From an uncultured Anaerotignum sp. (GTDB lineage Bacteria; Bacillota; Clostridia; Lachnospirales; Anaerotignaceae): a stretch of DNA of 7,693 bases. The first letter of the stretch is position 1. Each line of letters begins with the position of its first letter. The stretch is taken from NCBI RefSeq assembly GCF_934277605.1, contig NZ_CAKQVD010000073.1, positions 1 through 7,693 on the forward strand, in the 5' to 3' direction. Below the pieces are notes generated by a model, which saw only the letters and a list, made by a program, of their open reading frames with translations, was not told the origin of the DNA and made no database searches. Position numbers and translations under genes: made by a program. Shown here piece after piece: positions 1 to 5,402 of this stretch.

Positions 1-156
1 AAACACTGATGGGACGATATAACACAAGGGAAACAATAAGGGAAAGCTCACCTGCGATAAATCCAGTGTTTTCAAGGACTTGAGAGATATTTGATAATAA
101 AATATAACAATTATTAAATCCCATGGAATATATGAAATCTCAATTCAAGTTTATTA
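1..156. other. Left-edge segment without a supportable complete gene
   Basis: No complete gene is visible. One + frame is open from the left edge (from base 3) to a TGA at 81-83, about 26 codons. It could be the C-terminal tail of an upstream gene, but it is AGG-rich and resembles nothing I recognise. AAACACTG at 1-8 and CAGTGTTT at 64-71 form a perfect 8-bp inverted repeat around a purine-rich stretch that contains AAGGGAAA twice (26-33 and 38-45), so a structured RNA end is an alternative. The terminator just downstream fits either a coding or an RNA gene ending here. Confidence 0.3.
80..108 (+). promoter_or_regulatory. Possible sigma-A promoter upstream of a terminator
   Basis: TTGAGA (80-85) and TATAAC (103-108) are separated by 17 nt. 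The region is AT-rich, so chance is a real alternative. A transcript starting near 115 would reach the terminator at 157-198 and be only about 80 nt long, with no reading frame of note. Confidence 0.3.
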
Positions 157-198
157 CCCTTTGAGAGAGGAAAAATCCTTTTCTCAAAGGGCTTTTTT
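157..198 (+). terminator. Strong intrinsic terminator
   Basis: CCCTTTGAGA (157-166) pairs perfectly with TCTCAAAGGG (182-191). AGGA (168-171) and TCCT (176-179) add an inner stem, and CTTTTTT follows. The U-tract is present only for + strand transcription, so it ends a unit entering from the left and insulates the regulator gene downstream. Confidence 0.85.
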
Positions 199-311
199 GA
201 TTTTACGGATATTCGCAAACTACAAGATAAAGCCAAAGCTTCATATACGCTAAGCACAAGGAGGTTGAGGTTTGGCTATCCCCTTTTCCTGTGTTTCCCC
301 TATCTTTAATA

Positions 312-327
312 TACAGCACAGGCTGTA
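312..327. promoter_or_regulatory. 16-bp palindrome, candidate operator
   Basis: TACAGC and GCTGTA are perfect inverted arms around ACAG. The palindrome lies about 32 bp upstream of the -10 box of the WYL regulator promoter, where a dimeric DNA-binding protein could act. Autoregulation by that regulator is inference. A small hairpin is less likely because the site lies upstream of the predicted transcript start. Confidence 0.35.
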
Positions 328-355
328 CGAAAAAACGGACTTTTGGAGAAAAATA

Positions 356-364
356 TGATATAAT
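356..364 (+). promoter_or_regulatory. Extended -10 promoter of the WYL regulator
   Basis: TATAAT at 359-364 is preceded by TG at 356-357, giving an extended -10 element (TGATATAAT). No good -35 box lies at 17 nt (CGGACT there), which is typical of extended -10 promoters and of promoters helped by an activator. The start point would be near 371, giving a short leader before the ATG at 398. From 199 to 355 I see no gene. Confidence 0.55.
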
Positions 365-397
365 GGGCATAATGAATTGGGAATGAGGTGGATGGCA

Positions 398-1396
398 ATG
401 CAGTCGCAGAAAATGAAAACACTTTGCTTGATGCAGATTTTGATGCAGAAAACAGATGAAGCACATCGGATGACAGCAGGGGAGCTTGCCGCTCAATTAC
501 AGGATTACGGGATTCAGGCGGAGAGAAAGAGCATTTATGCAGACATTGAGGCATTACAGCACTTTGGGCTGGATATTGTGCAGCAAAAAGGCACACAGGG
601 GGGCTATTATGTTGCGAGCAGAAATTTTGAACTGCCGGAGCTAAAGCTATTGGTGGATGCGGTGCAGTCCTCGAAATTTATCACAGTGAAAAAATCGGAG
701 GAGCTGATTCGCAAGCTGGAGAGCCTGACGAGCAAATATGAGGCACAGCAGCTACACAGGAATGTGTTTCTATATCATCGCCCCAAGACAGAAAACGAGT
801 CCATTTATTACAATGTGGACAAAATCCATTTTGCCCTTCATTCCGAGAGGCGGATTTGCTTTCAATATGCGGAGTGGACAACCAAGAAGGAGCTGCGGCT
901 CAAGAGGGGTGGGGCGTTTTATGTGGTAAGCCCATGGGCGTTGACATGGGATGATGAAAATTATTATTTGATTGCCTATGAGAAAGCGGCGGATACCATC
1001 AAGCATTATCGTGTGGACAAAATGCAGCGCATTGACATTTTGGAGAGCAAGCGTGAGGGGGAGAAGCAATTTCGGCATTTTGATTTGGCGGCGTTTGCGA
1101 AGAAAACCTTTGGGATGTACGGCGGGCGGGATGAAACGGTAACCCTGCTTTGCCACAACAGCCTCATCGGCGTGATGCTGGACCGCTTTGGGCAGGAGGT
1201 TCCCTTGGTGCCTGTGGATGAAACGCATTTTTATGTGAAGCCATTGGTTGCGGTAAGTCCGCAATTTTACGGCTGGCTTGCGGGACTGGGAGAGCAGGTG
1301 CAGATTTCCGCGCCGCAGGAGGTCAGAGGAGCGTTTCGGGCATATCCGGAGGGGATTTTGAAGAGCTATGCGAAAAAGAGTGGGGTTTCATTATAG
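398..1396 (+). CDS. WYL-domain transcriptional regulator (HTH, WYL, WCX)
   Basis: The 332-aa product is a cytoplasmic transcription factor of the YafY/DeoR-like class, at the usual family length of about 300-330 aa. Residues about 5-72 form a winged helix (TAGELAAQL, then KSIYADIEAL). Residues about 138-215 are the WYL domain, with SPWALTW (178-184), YYLIAYE in place of the classical WYL triplet (189-195) and HYRVDKM (203-209). Residues about 240-325 are the WCX extension. WYL domains are ligand-sensing modules; the ligand here is unknown. I chose the ATG at 398 because GAGGTG (385-390) sits 7 nt upstream. An in-frame TTG at 377 and ATGs at 383 and 392 overlap that site or crowd it. The gene appears monocistronic: a new promoter follows before the c-di-GMP gene. 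Its target cannot be read from the sequence; the palindrome at 312-327 is a candidate for autoregulation. Confidence 0.9.
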   Translation: MQSQKMKTLCLMQILMQKTDEAHRMTAGELAAQLQDYGIQAERKSIYADIEALQHFGLDIVQQKGTQGGYYVASRNFELPELKLLVDAVQSSKFITVKKSEELIRKLESLTSKYEAQQLHRNVFLYHRPKTENESIYYNVDKIHFALHSERRICFQYAEWTTKKELRLKRGGAFYVVSPWALTWDDENYYLIAYEKAADTIKHYRVDKMQRIDILESKREGEKQFRHFDLAAFAKKTFGMYGGRDETVTLLCHNSLIGVMLDRFGQEVPLVPVDETHFYVKPLVAVSPQFYGWLAGLGEQVQISAPQEVRGAFRAYPEGILKSYAKKSGVSL

Positions 1397-1422
1397 ATTG
1401 CGTTGAATTATTTGAGGGAAAA

Positions 1423-1451
1423 TTGCATATTTGTGTTGTTTTTTATACAAT
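1423..1451 (+). promoter_or_regulatory. Sigma-A promoter of the c-di-GMP gene
   Basis: TTGCAT (1423-1428) and TACAAT (1446-1451) are separated by exactly 17 nt. The start would be near 1458, giving a leader of about 120 nt. That leader contains weak AT-rich hairpins, such as ATTATT/AATAAT, and a repeated AATCTATGA. I see no c-di-GMP riboswitch in it. Confidence 0.7.
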
Positions 1452-1579
1452 AGGTGTGGTAATCTATGAAGAAGAAATTATTGAGAAAATAATCTATGAC
1501 TGATTGCATTTCATGCGAAGGGCTTTGATTTGCAGTGAGAAATGATAGAGTGATACAGACAGAAGGAAGGGAAAACGGT

Positions 1580-4180
1580 ATGGCAGGAAAGAAGCGCGTT
1601 CTGATTGTTGAGGATAGTCGAATCAACCGTGATATTTTGAAGGAGCTCTTATCGGAGAAATATGAGGTTTTGGAAGCTGAAAACGGCTTAAAGGCGCTCC
1701 GGTTTCTGCAAGAGAATAAAAGCGATATTTCGCTGATTTTATTGGATCTGGTGATGCCTGAGATGGACGGCTTTACCTTTTTGGACAAAATCAAAGAGGA
1801 TGCGGAGCTGGCCTTGATTCCTGTTATCGTAATGACGGCAAGTGACAGGGAGGCGGATGAAATTGCTGCGCTGGAGCATGGGGCAACGGACTTTGTGCTG
1901 AAGCCGTTTCATCCACAGATTATTCTGCGCAGAGTTGACAGCTTAATCAGCCTGCGGGAAAATGCGGCAATGGTCAATCAATATCGTTATGACCATCTGA
2001 CGGGGCTTTACAGCAAGGAATTCTTTTATGAAAAGGCTCGGGAGCAGATTTTGGCACATCCTGAGCAGAAGCATACCATTCTTTGCTCCAATGTTGAAAA
2101 TTTTAAGCTATTCAACGATATTTTCGGGATTTCGGCGGGCGATCACCTGCTGAAGGAAATTGCGGATATGTATCGGGATTTGATGGAGGGCGATGATATT
2201 TGCGGACGCTTCAATGCGGACAGGTTTCTGCTTTTGCACAGCGGCAGTGAGCGGGAGGACTATACACGCCTTTTGGAGCTGAAACCCAAAACAGTGGGGA
2301 GAATCGAGGGCGTGGTGCTGAAGTTCGGTATTTATGAGGTATCGGATCTTTCGGTTTCTCTGGAAAAAATGTGTGACCGTGCGCTGCTGGCGGCAAACAG
2401 CATTAAGGGGCAATATAACGAGCATTTTGCCGTTTATGATGATGCCCTGCGTACAAAGCTGCTGCGGGAGCAGCGCATAACGGACTGCATGGAAACGGCA
2501 TTGAGCGAGGGGCAGTTTACGGTGTATCTTCAGCCGAAGCTCAGCCTTTCGGATGACCGCTTGGCAGGGGCGGAGGCCTTGGTGCGCTGGATTCATCCCG
2601 AAATGGGCTTTCTTTCCCCGGGGGAATTTATTCCTTTATTTGAAAAAAACGGATTTATCACACAGCTGGACAAGTTTATTTGGGAGCAGGTGTGCATACT
2701 GCTGCGGGATTGGAGGGAGCGTGGCATGGCAGAGGTGCCGGTTTCCGTGAATGTATCCCGTGCGGATATTTATCAGGCAGACCTGGCGGATATTTTGACG
2801 CAGCTGGTGCGGAAATATGAAGTTGAGCCAAGATTGCTGCATTTGGAAATTACGGAGAGTGCGTACACCGAGAACCCGGAGCAGATTATTGATGCGGTCA
2901 GTCGATTGCGGGGGTTGGGCTTTATCATTGAAATGGATGACTTCGGCAGCGGCTATTCCTCTTTAAATATGCTGAATGAGATGAAGCTGGATATTTTAAA
3001 GCTGGATATGCGGTTTATACAGAGCGAGACAACAAAGCCCTTGAGTCAGGGGGTTTTGCGTTTTATTATGGAGCTTGCCCGTGGGATGAATTTGAGCGTG
3101 ACAGTTGAGGGCGTGGAAACGGGAGAGCAGCTTGAGCGGATTCGTGAGCTGGGCTGTGATTATGTGCAGGGATATTTCTTTGCAAAGCCTATGCCTGCGG
3201 TGGAATTTGAAGAATATCTGAAGGAGAAGCCCTCGGAGACGGCACAGGAGAACAAGAGCATGAGATATGCGGCAATTTTGCAGACACTGCTGGTGGTGGA
3301 TGAGGATGCGGCGTATCGGAAGCTGGTTTGCGAGGCCTTCCGAGAGAGATATCGGGTTTTGGAGGCAACGAATGCCGAGGCGGCACTTGCCTGCATGAAG
3401 GAGCATGCCAAGGATGAGGCATTTCTTGTGATTTTGAGCATGACCTTGCCTGAGAAGGAGGCAGAGACTATTTTAAGAGCCATGCGGAAGGAGGCCGAGC
3501 TGTGGCGGGTGCCTGTGCTGGCTACCATGCCGCAGAGAATGGATTTGGAGAAGCGGGCACTTGAGCTGTATGTGGATGATTTTATCAAAAAGCCGCATAC
3601 AAAGGCCGGCTTACGCAAGAGGATTGCACAAATGACGGCGGTTTCTGCACAGCAGACGAGGGAAAAGGTGCTGGAGGATGAGGCTTGCCATGATTATTTG
3701 ACACATTTGCTGAACCGCCGTGGTCTGCACGTTGCCATTGATGCCCTGCGGCAAGAGGATTTGCCGTTGGCGTTGTGTATATTTGATTTGGATGATTTGA
3801 GAGAGGTCAATGACGACTATGGGCATGACAAGGGCGATGAGCTGCTGATTTCATTCGGCGAGCTGCTGCGCAAAAAGACCAGAAGCGGCGATATTCTTTG
3901 CCGTTACGGCGGCGATGAATTTGTGGTGATTTTGCGAAACATCGGCCAAAGGGAAGTGGTGCAGAGAAAGGGTGCAGAGATTTGCAAGGATATCGGTGCC
4001 CTTTGCCGGAAAAGCGGATTCCATACAAGCTGCTCCGCGGGAGCGGTGATATGTGTATCCGAAGAAAAGCCCTCGGCGGCCCTGCTGGAGCAGGCGGATC
4101 AGGCTTTGCATCAGGCGAAGCAGAAGGGCAAGGGCATTTGCTGCCTTTGGAATGAACAGGAGAACTGCGGAACGGCATAG
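1580..4180 (+). CDS. Bifunctional c-di-GMP protein: REC-GGDEF(degenerate)-EAL-REC(pseudo)-GGDEF
   Basis: The 866-aa product has no signal peptide or membrane segment. Residues 5-125 are a receiver with E11/D12, phosphoacceptor D56, T86 and K108. Residues about 137-290 are a GGDEF fold whose signature has decayed to NADRF (212-216), with N171 where an active-site Asp is expected, so it is probably inactive. Residues about 300-545 are an EAL phosphodiesterase with the key residues present: EALVRW (332-337), N391, E423, D453/D454, K474, E510 and QGYFFAKP (530-537). Residues about 565-690 are a second receiver with D574/E575/D576 and K671, but Ser620 replaces the phosphoacceptor. Residues about 700-860 are a complete GGDEF cyclase with DLDDLREVND (736-745), GGDEF (777-781) and an RSGD inhibitory site (768-771). 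It should therefore both make and degrade c-di-GMP, with phosphorylation acting through the first receiver. The kinase partner is not in the window. The ATG at 1580 is chosen because AGAAGGAAGG (1561-1570) lies 9 nt upstream; a GTG at 1535 has no such site. Confidence 0.95.
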   Translation: MAGKKRVLIVEDSRINRDILKELLSEKYEVLEAENGLKALRFLQENKSDISLILLDLVMPEMDGFTFLDKIKEDAELALIPVIVMTASDREADEIAALEHGATDFVLKPFHPQIILRRVDSLISLRENAAMVNQYRYDHLTGLYSKEFFYEKAREQILAHPEQKHTILCSNVENFKLFNDIFGISAGDHLLKEIADMYRDLMEGDDICGRFNADRFLLLHSGSEREDYTRLLELKPKTVGRIEGVVLKFGIYEVSDLSVSLEKMCDRALLAANSIKGQYNEHFAVYDDALRTKLLREQRITDCMETALSEGQFTVYLQPKLSLSDDRLAGAEALVRWIHPEMGFLSPGEFIPLFEKNGFITQLDKFIWEQVCILLRDWRERGMAEVPVSVNVSRADIYQADLADILTQLVRKYEVEPRLLHLEITESAYTENPEQIIDAVSRLRGLGFIIEMDDFGSGYSSLNMLNEMKLDILKLDMRFIQSETTKPLSQGVLRFIMELARGMNLSVTVEGVETGEQLERIRELGCDYVQGYFFAKPMPAVEFEEYLKEKPSETAQENKSMRYAAILQTLLVVDEDAAYRKLVCEAFRERYRVLEATNAEAALACMKEHAKDEAFLVILSMTLPEKEAETILRAMRKEAELWRVPVLATMPQRMDLEKRALELYVDDFIKKPHTKAGLRKRIAQMTAVSAQQTREKVLEDEACHDYLTHLLNRRGLHVAIDALRQEDLPLALCIFDLDDLREVNDDYGHDKGDELLISFGELLRKKTRSGDILCRYGGDEFVVILRNIGQREVVQRKGAEICKDIGALCRKSGFHTSCSAGAVICVSEEKPSAALLEQADQALHQAKQKGKGICCLWNEQENCGTA

Positions 4181-4209
4181 GCCTTGTCGGATGGGCTTGG
4201 AAGGAGAGG

Positions 4210-4226
4210 AAAAAACGGCGTTTTTT
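4210..4226 (+). terminator. Possible weak terminator after the c-di-GMP gene
   Basis: AAAAAAC (4210-4216) pairs with GTTTTTT (4220-4226) around GGC, 30 nt after the stop codon. The stem is nearly all A-T, so it is weak. A second hairpin (TTCCC/GGGAA, 4268-4281, flanked by T and A runs) stands just before the tRNA promoter but lacks a following U-tract on either strand. Some readthrough into the tRNA gene is possible. Confidence 0.3.
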
Positions 4227-4289
4227 GGATGAAAGGGAGGAAGCTCCGAAGGAATGTCTGTTTTTTCTTCCCGTTCGGGAAAAAAGTAT

Positions 4290-4318
4290 TTGACAAAGGG
4301 CGTTATATTTGGTATACT
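4290..4318 (+). promoter_or_regulatory. Near-consensus promoter of tRNA-Ser
   Basis: TTGACA (4290-4295) is a perfect -35 box. TATACT (4313-4318) is one base from consensus, at the ideal 17-nt spacing. The start near 4325 leaves a 5' leader of about 17 nt for RNase P removal, as expected for a stable RNA gene. Confidence 0.9.
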
Positions 4319-4341
4319 AACTCTTGCAGTAGGCGTTCTAT

Positions 4342-4429
4342 GGAGATGTACTCAAGAGGCTGAAGAGGTGCCCCTGCTAAGGGTATAGGTCATTAACGTG
4401 GCGCGAGGGTTCAAATCCCTCCATCTCCG
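4342..4429 (+). tRNA. tRNA-Ser (anticodon GCU)
   Basis: This 88-nt gene folds as a class II tRNA. The acceptor stem is GGAGATG (4342-4348) with CATCTCC (4422-4428), and the discriminator base is G4429, as in serine tRNAs (leucine tRNAs have A). The D arm is CTC...GAG with GG in the loop. The anticodon stem is TGCCC/GGGTA around loop CTGCTAA, putting anticodon GCT at 4376-4378, which reads AGC/AGU codons. The long variable arm is about 4386-4404. The T arm is GAGGG-TTCAAAT-CCCTC. CCA is not encoded (the next bases are TAA), so it must be added by the nucleotidyltransferase. Its 3' end is duplicated downstream, which marks it as a likely integration site. Confidence 0.96.
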
Positions 4430-4488
4430 TAACGAAAAAGGCTATCAAAAATGGTAGCCTTTTTTCTTTTGTGAAGAAAGAACCCGAA
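4409..4488 (+). repeat. Direct repeat copy 1: tRNA-Ser 3' end plus terminator
   Basis: These 80 bp run from the T-loop of tRNA-Ser (GTTCAAATCC) through the acceptor 3' strand, GTAACG and the terminator, ending at AACCCGAA. They recur at 4623-4702 with only two differences (G4476 to A4690, C4485 to A4699), an offset of 214 bp. Such identity over non-genic DNA points to recent duplication. Confidence 0.95.
4435..4470 (+). terminator. Intrinsic terminator of tRNA-Ser
   Basis: AAAAAGGCTATC pairs with GGTAGCCTTTTTT around a loop of A residues and a T, and CTTTT follows. The core is GGCTA/TAGCC. It starts 5 nt after the mature tRNA end. The A-run/T-run symmetry means it can also terminate - strand transcription. 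Confidence 0.85.
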
Positions 4489-4613
4489 GCGCCACAGTGG
4501 CGCGGGAGTTGAGGGCGAGCGCTGCCGGTGGCAGGTGGAGAGAGCCCGAAAGTGCGAGAAATAAGGAGTGCATGGAGAGAGCGAAGCGAAGGAGAATGCA
4601 CGACTATATTTCG
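4489..4613. repeat. Hairpin-rich intergenic segment between the repeat copies
   Basis: Several nested inverted repeats are visible. GCGCCAC/GTGGCGC form a perfect 15-nt palindrome (4489-4503). CTGCC/GGCAG form a hairpin with loop GGT (4522-4534). GAAATA (4558-4563) pairs with TATTTC (4607-4612), enclosing GTGCAT (4568-4573) with ATGCAC (4596-4601). No plausible gene is present. Its first 62 bp, bounded by CCCGAA at 4483-4488 and again at 4545-4550, are missing from copy 2. It resembles a REP- or MITE-like non-coding element, but I cannot assign a family. Confidence 0.6.
4548..4581 (+). repeat. 34-bp direct repeat, copy 1
   Basis: This stretch begins GAAAGTGCGAG and ends ATGGAGAGAG. It recurs without a mismatch at 4700-4733, an offset of 152 bp. 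The difference from the 214-bp offset of the tRNA-end repeat is exactly the 62 bp absent from copy 2. In copy 1 it supplies the 5' arms of the two stems closed at 4596-4612. Confidence 0.95.
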
Positions 4614-4622
4614 AGGTGGGCT

Positions 4623-4702
4623 GTTCAAATCCCTCCATCTCCGTAACGAAAAAGGCTATCAAAAATGGTAGCCTTTTTTCTTTTGTGAAAAAAGAACCAG
4701 AA
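4623..4702 (+). repeat. Direct repeat copy 2: tRNA-Ser 3' end fragment plus terminator
   Basis: This near-exact copy of 4409-4488 carries the last 21 bases of tRNA-Ser and the terminator hairpin again (4649-4684). It is not a second tRNA: the bases before GTTCAAAT (GGTGGGCT) match neither the variable arm nor a complete T stem, and no D arm or anticodon precedes it. It may be an attachment-site-like scar or part of a segmental duplication. Confidence 0.95.
4649..4684 (+). terminator. Duplicated copy of the tRNA terminator
   Basis: The hairpin GGCTATC/GGTAGCC with its A-run and T-run is identical to that at 4435-4470. It would stop any readthrough from the tRNA gene a second time, and can act on both strands. 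Confidence 0.75.
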
Positions 4703-4733
4703 AGTGCGAGAAATAAGGAGTGCATGGAGAGAG
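4700..4733 (+). repeat. 34-bp direct repeat, copy 2
   Basis: This is an exact copy of 4548-4581. Here the partner arms ATGCAC and TATTTC are missing. GGAGA/TCTCC offers a different weak hairpin, so copy 2 looks truncated at its right end. Confidence 0.95.
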
Positions 4734-4740
4734 GAAAGGA

Positions 4741-4775
4741 CAATCTCCCTTCATCTTAATGAAGTAACGAAAAAA
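4741..4775 (+). repeat. Degenerate third copy of the tRNA-Ser 3' end
   Basis: CAATCTCCCTTCATCT (4741-4756), seven extra bases, then GTAACGAAAAAA (4764-4775) follow the order of the tRNA 3' end and its flank (CAAATCCCTCCATCT, CC, GTAACGAAAAA). The terminator stem is not kept. It stands right before the lysis cassette region. The likeness is short and imperfect, so confidence is moderate. Confidence 0.5.
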
Positions 4776-4814
4776 CGATATATTTTTTGAGGGCCTTTAT
4801 ACAGGTGGATTTTT

Positions 4815-4847
4815 GACGTTTTCGGCATGGCCGAGGCGTCTTTTTTT
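4815..4847 (+). terminator. Intrinsic terminator just upstream of the lysis cassette
   Basis: GACGTTTTCGGC (4815-4826) pairs with GCCGAGGCGTC (4830-4840) with two G-U pairs and one bulged T, around loop ATG. TTTTTTT (4841-4847) follows. It lies about 60 nt before the first lysis gene. I see no good promoter between it and that gene; TTGAGA (4846-4851) and TGCTAT (4871-4876) are 19 nt apart, which is poor. Confidence 0.7.
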
Positions 4848-4908
4848 GAGACCTTCTGCGACAAAGCCCCTGCTATTCTTCTTGGCAAAAGGGAAAGGAG
4901 GAATGCAA

Positions 4909-5178
4909 ATGTATGTGACGGGGGATGTGATTATTCGCTTTGCGACGGTTTTGGGGGCATTAGGCACGCTGGGTGCTTTGCTTTACCGCAGCTTTCATTG
5001 GATGGAGCAGCAGAGGGCGCAGCAGGCGGAAATCGAGAACATCAAGAAGGAGCAATGCGTCATTTGCTACGGGCTTTTGGCAACACTGGGCGGGCTGAAG
5101 CAGCTGGGTGCAAACGGGAACGTGAGTGACGCTTATCAGAAATTGGAAAAGCATTTGAATCAATCGGCGCATGATTGA
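4909..5178 (+). CDS. Small phage-type membrane/coiled-coil protein of the lysis cassette
   Basis: The 89-aa product has one membrane helix (residues about 7-27, VIIRFATVLGALGTLGALL), then a charged, Gln/Glu-rich predicted coiled coil (about 31-48). Its C-terminal half holds YGLLATLGGLKQLGANG (54-70) and ends KLEKHLNQSAHD. I remember small proteins with this pattern next to holins and endolysins in phages of Clostridia, often with a misleading transporter name; this is recall, not a search result. A role at the membrane in phage lysis, perhaps as a holin accessory, is inference. The ATG at 4909 is preferred: AGGAGG (4896-4901) is 7 nt upstream, whereas the in-frame ATG at 4903 is only 1 nt from it. 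The frame extends upstream to 4813 but would cross the terminator and the ribosome binding site. The next gene begins 14 nt after its stop. Confidence 0.8.
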   Translation: MYVTGDVIIRFATVLGALGTLGALLYRSFHWMEQQRAQQAEIENIKKEQCVICYGLLATLGGLKQLGANGNVSDAYQKLEKHLNQSAHD

Positions 5179-5192
5179 AGGGAGGCAGAGGC

Positions 5193-5402
5193 ATGAAGGA
5201 AATTTGGAGAGAGGCAATGGGAAGGCTTATGACGGTAAAGAGCATTGTTACCCTGCTGTTGACGGGGGTATTTTCTGTTTTGACATTGACGAACCGCATT
5301 GACGGCGGTCAATTTTTGAACATTTTTTCGATTGTGATTGCGTTTTATTTCGGCACGCAGCAGCGCAAGAGCGTGACACAGGAAAAGGGGGAAATGGAAT
5401 GA
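5193..5402 (+). CDS. Putative phage holin
   Basis: The 69-aa product has two hydrophobic segments, about 16-33 (KSIVTLLLTGVFSVLTLT) and 41-55 (FLNIFSIVIAFYFGT), separated by a short polar turn (NRIDGGQ). It ends in a charged tail (QQRKSVTQEKGEME). Size, two-helix topology and its place directly before an endolysin are those of a holin, the protein that opens the inner membrane so the lysin can reach the peptidoglycan. AGGGAGG (5179-5185) is 7 nt before the ATG; an in-frame TTG at 5175 overlaps the previous stop and is unlikely. The stop overlaps the endolysin start (ATGA, 5399-5402), implying translational coupling. It could instead be a general small membrane protein, but the context argues against that. 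Confidence 0.82.
   Translation: MKEIWREAMGRLMTVKSIVTLLLTGVFSVLTLTNRIDGGQFLNIFSIVIAFYFGTQQRKSVTQEKGEME

Noticed and set aside
203..596. Two - strand frames of about 96 codons opposite the start of the regulator
   Set aside because: They overlap the regulator's helix-turn-helix region and promoter, are Cys/His/Ser-rich, and have no recognisable domain.
770..1264. 164-codon - strand frame inside the regulator gene
   Set aside because: It is antisense to the conserved WYL and WCX regions; no motif or ribosome binding site supports it.
1466..1492. Leader peptide of eight residues (MKKKLLRK) before the c-di-GMP gene
   Set aside because: Its AGGTG ribosome binding site (1452-1456) lies between the -10 box and the predicted start point, so it would not be in the transcript.
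2108..4178. Several - strand frames of 61-162 codons opposite the c-di-GMP gene
   Set aside because: The + strand encodes continuous, motif-complete domains over the same bases, and the reverse frames show no domain.
4342..4429. tRNA-Leu, because of the long variable arm
   Set aside because: The anticodon is GCT and the discriminator base is G, both serine features.
4623..4643. Second tRNA-Ser gene
   Set aside because: Only the T loop, the 3' half of the T stem and the 3' acceptor strand are present; no anticodon arm, D arm or 5' acceptor strand precedes them.
4377..4743. Two - strand frames of 83 and 110 codons across the tRNA and the repeat patch
   Set aside because: They translate the complement of tRNA-Ser and its duplicated end (giving MEGFE-type peptides), a well-known source of false proteins.
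4827..5129. 100-codon + frame overlapping the first lysis gene
   Set aside because: It begins in the terminator loop and runs out of frame with the gene that has the ribosome binding site and membrane helix.
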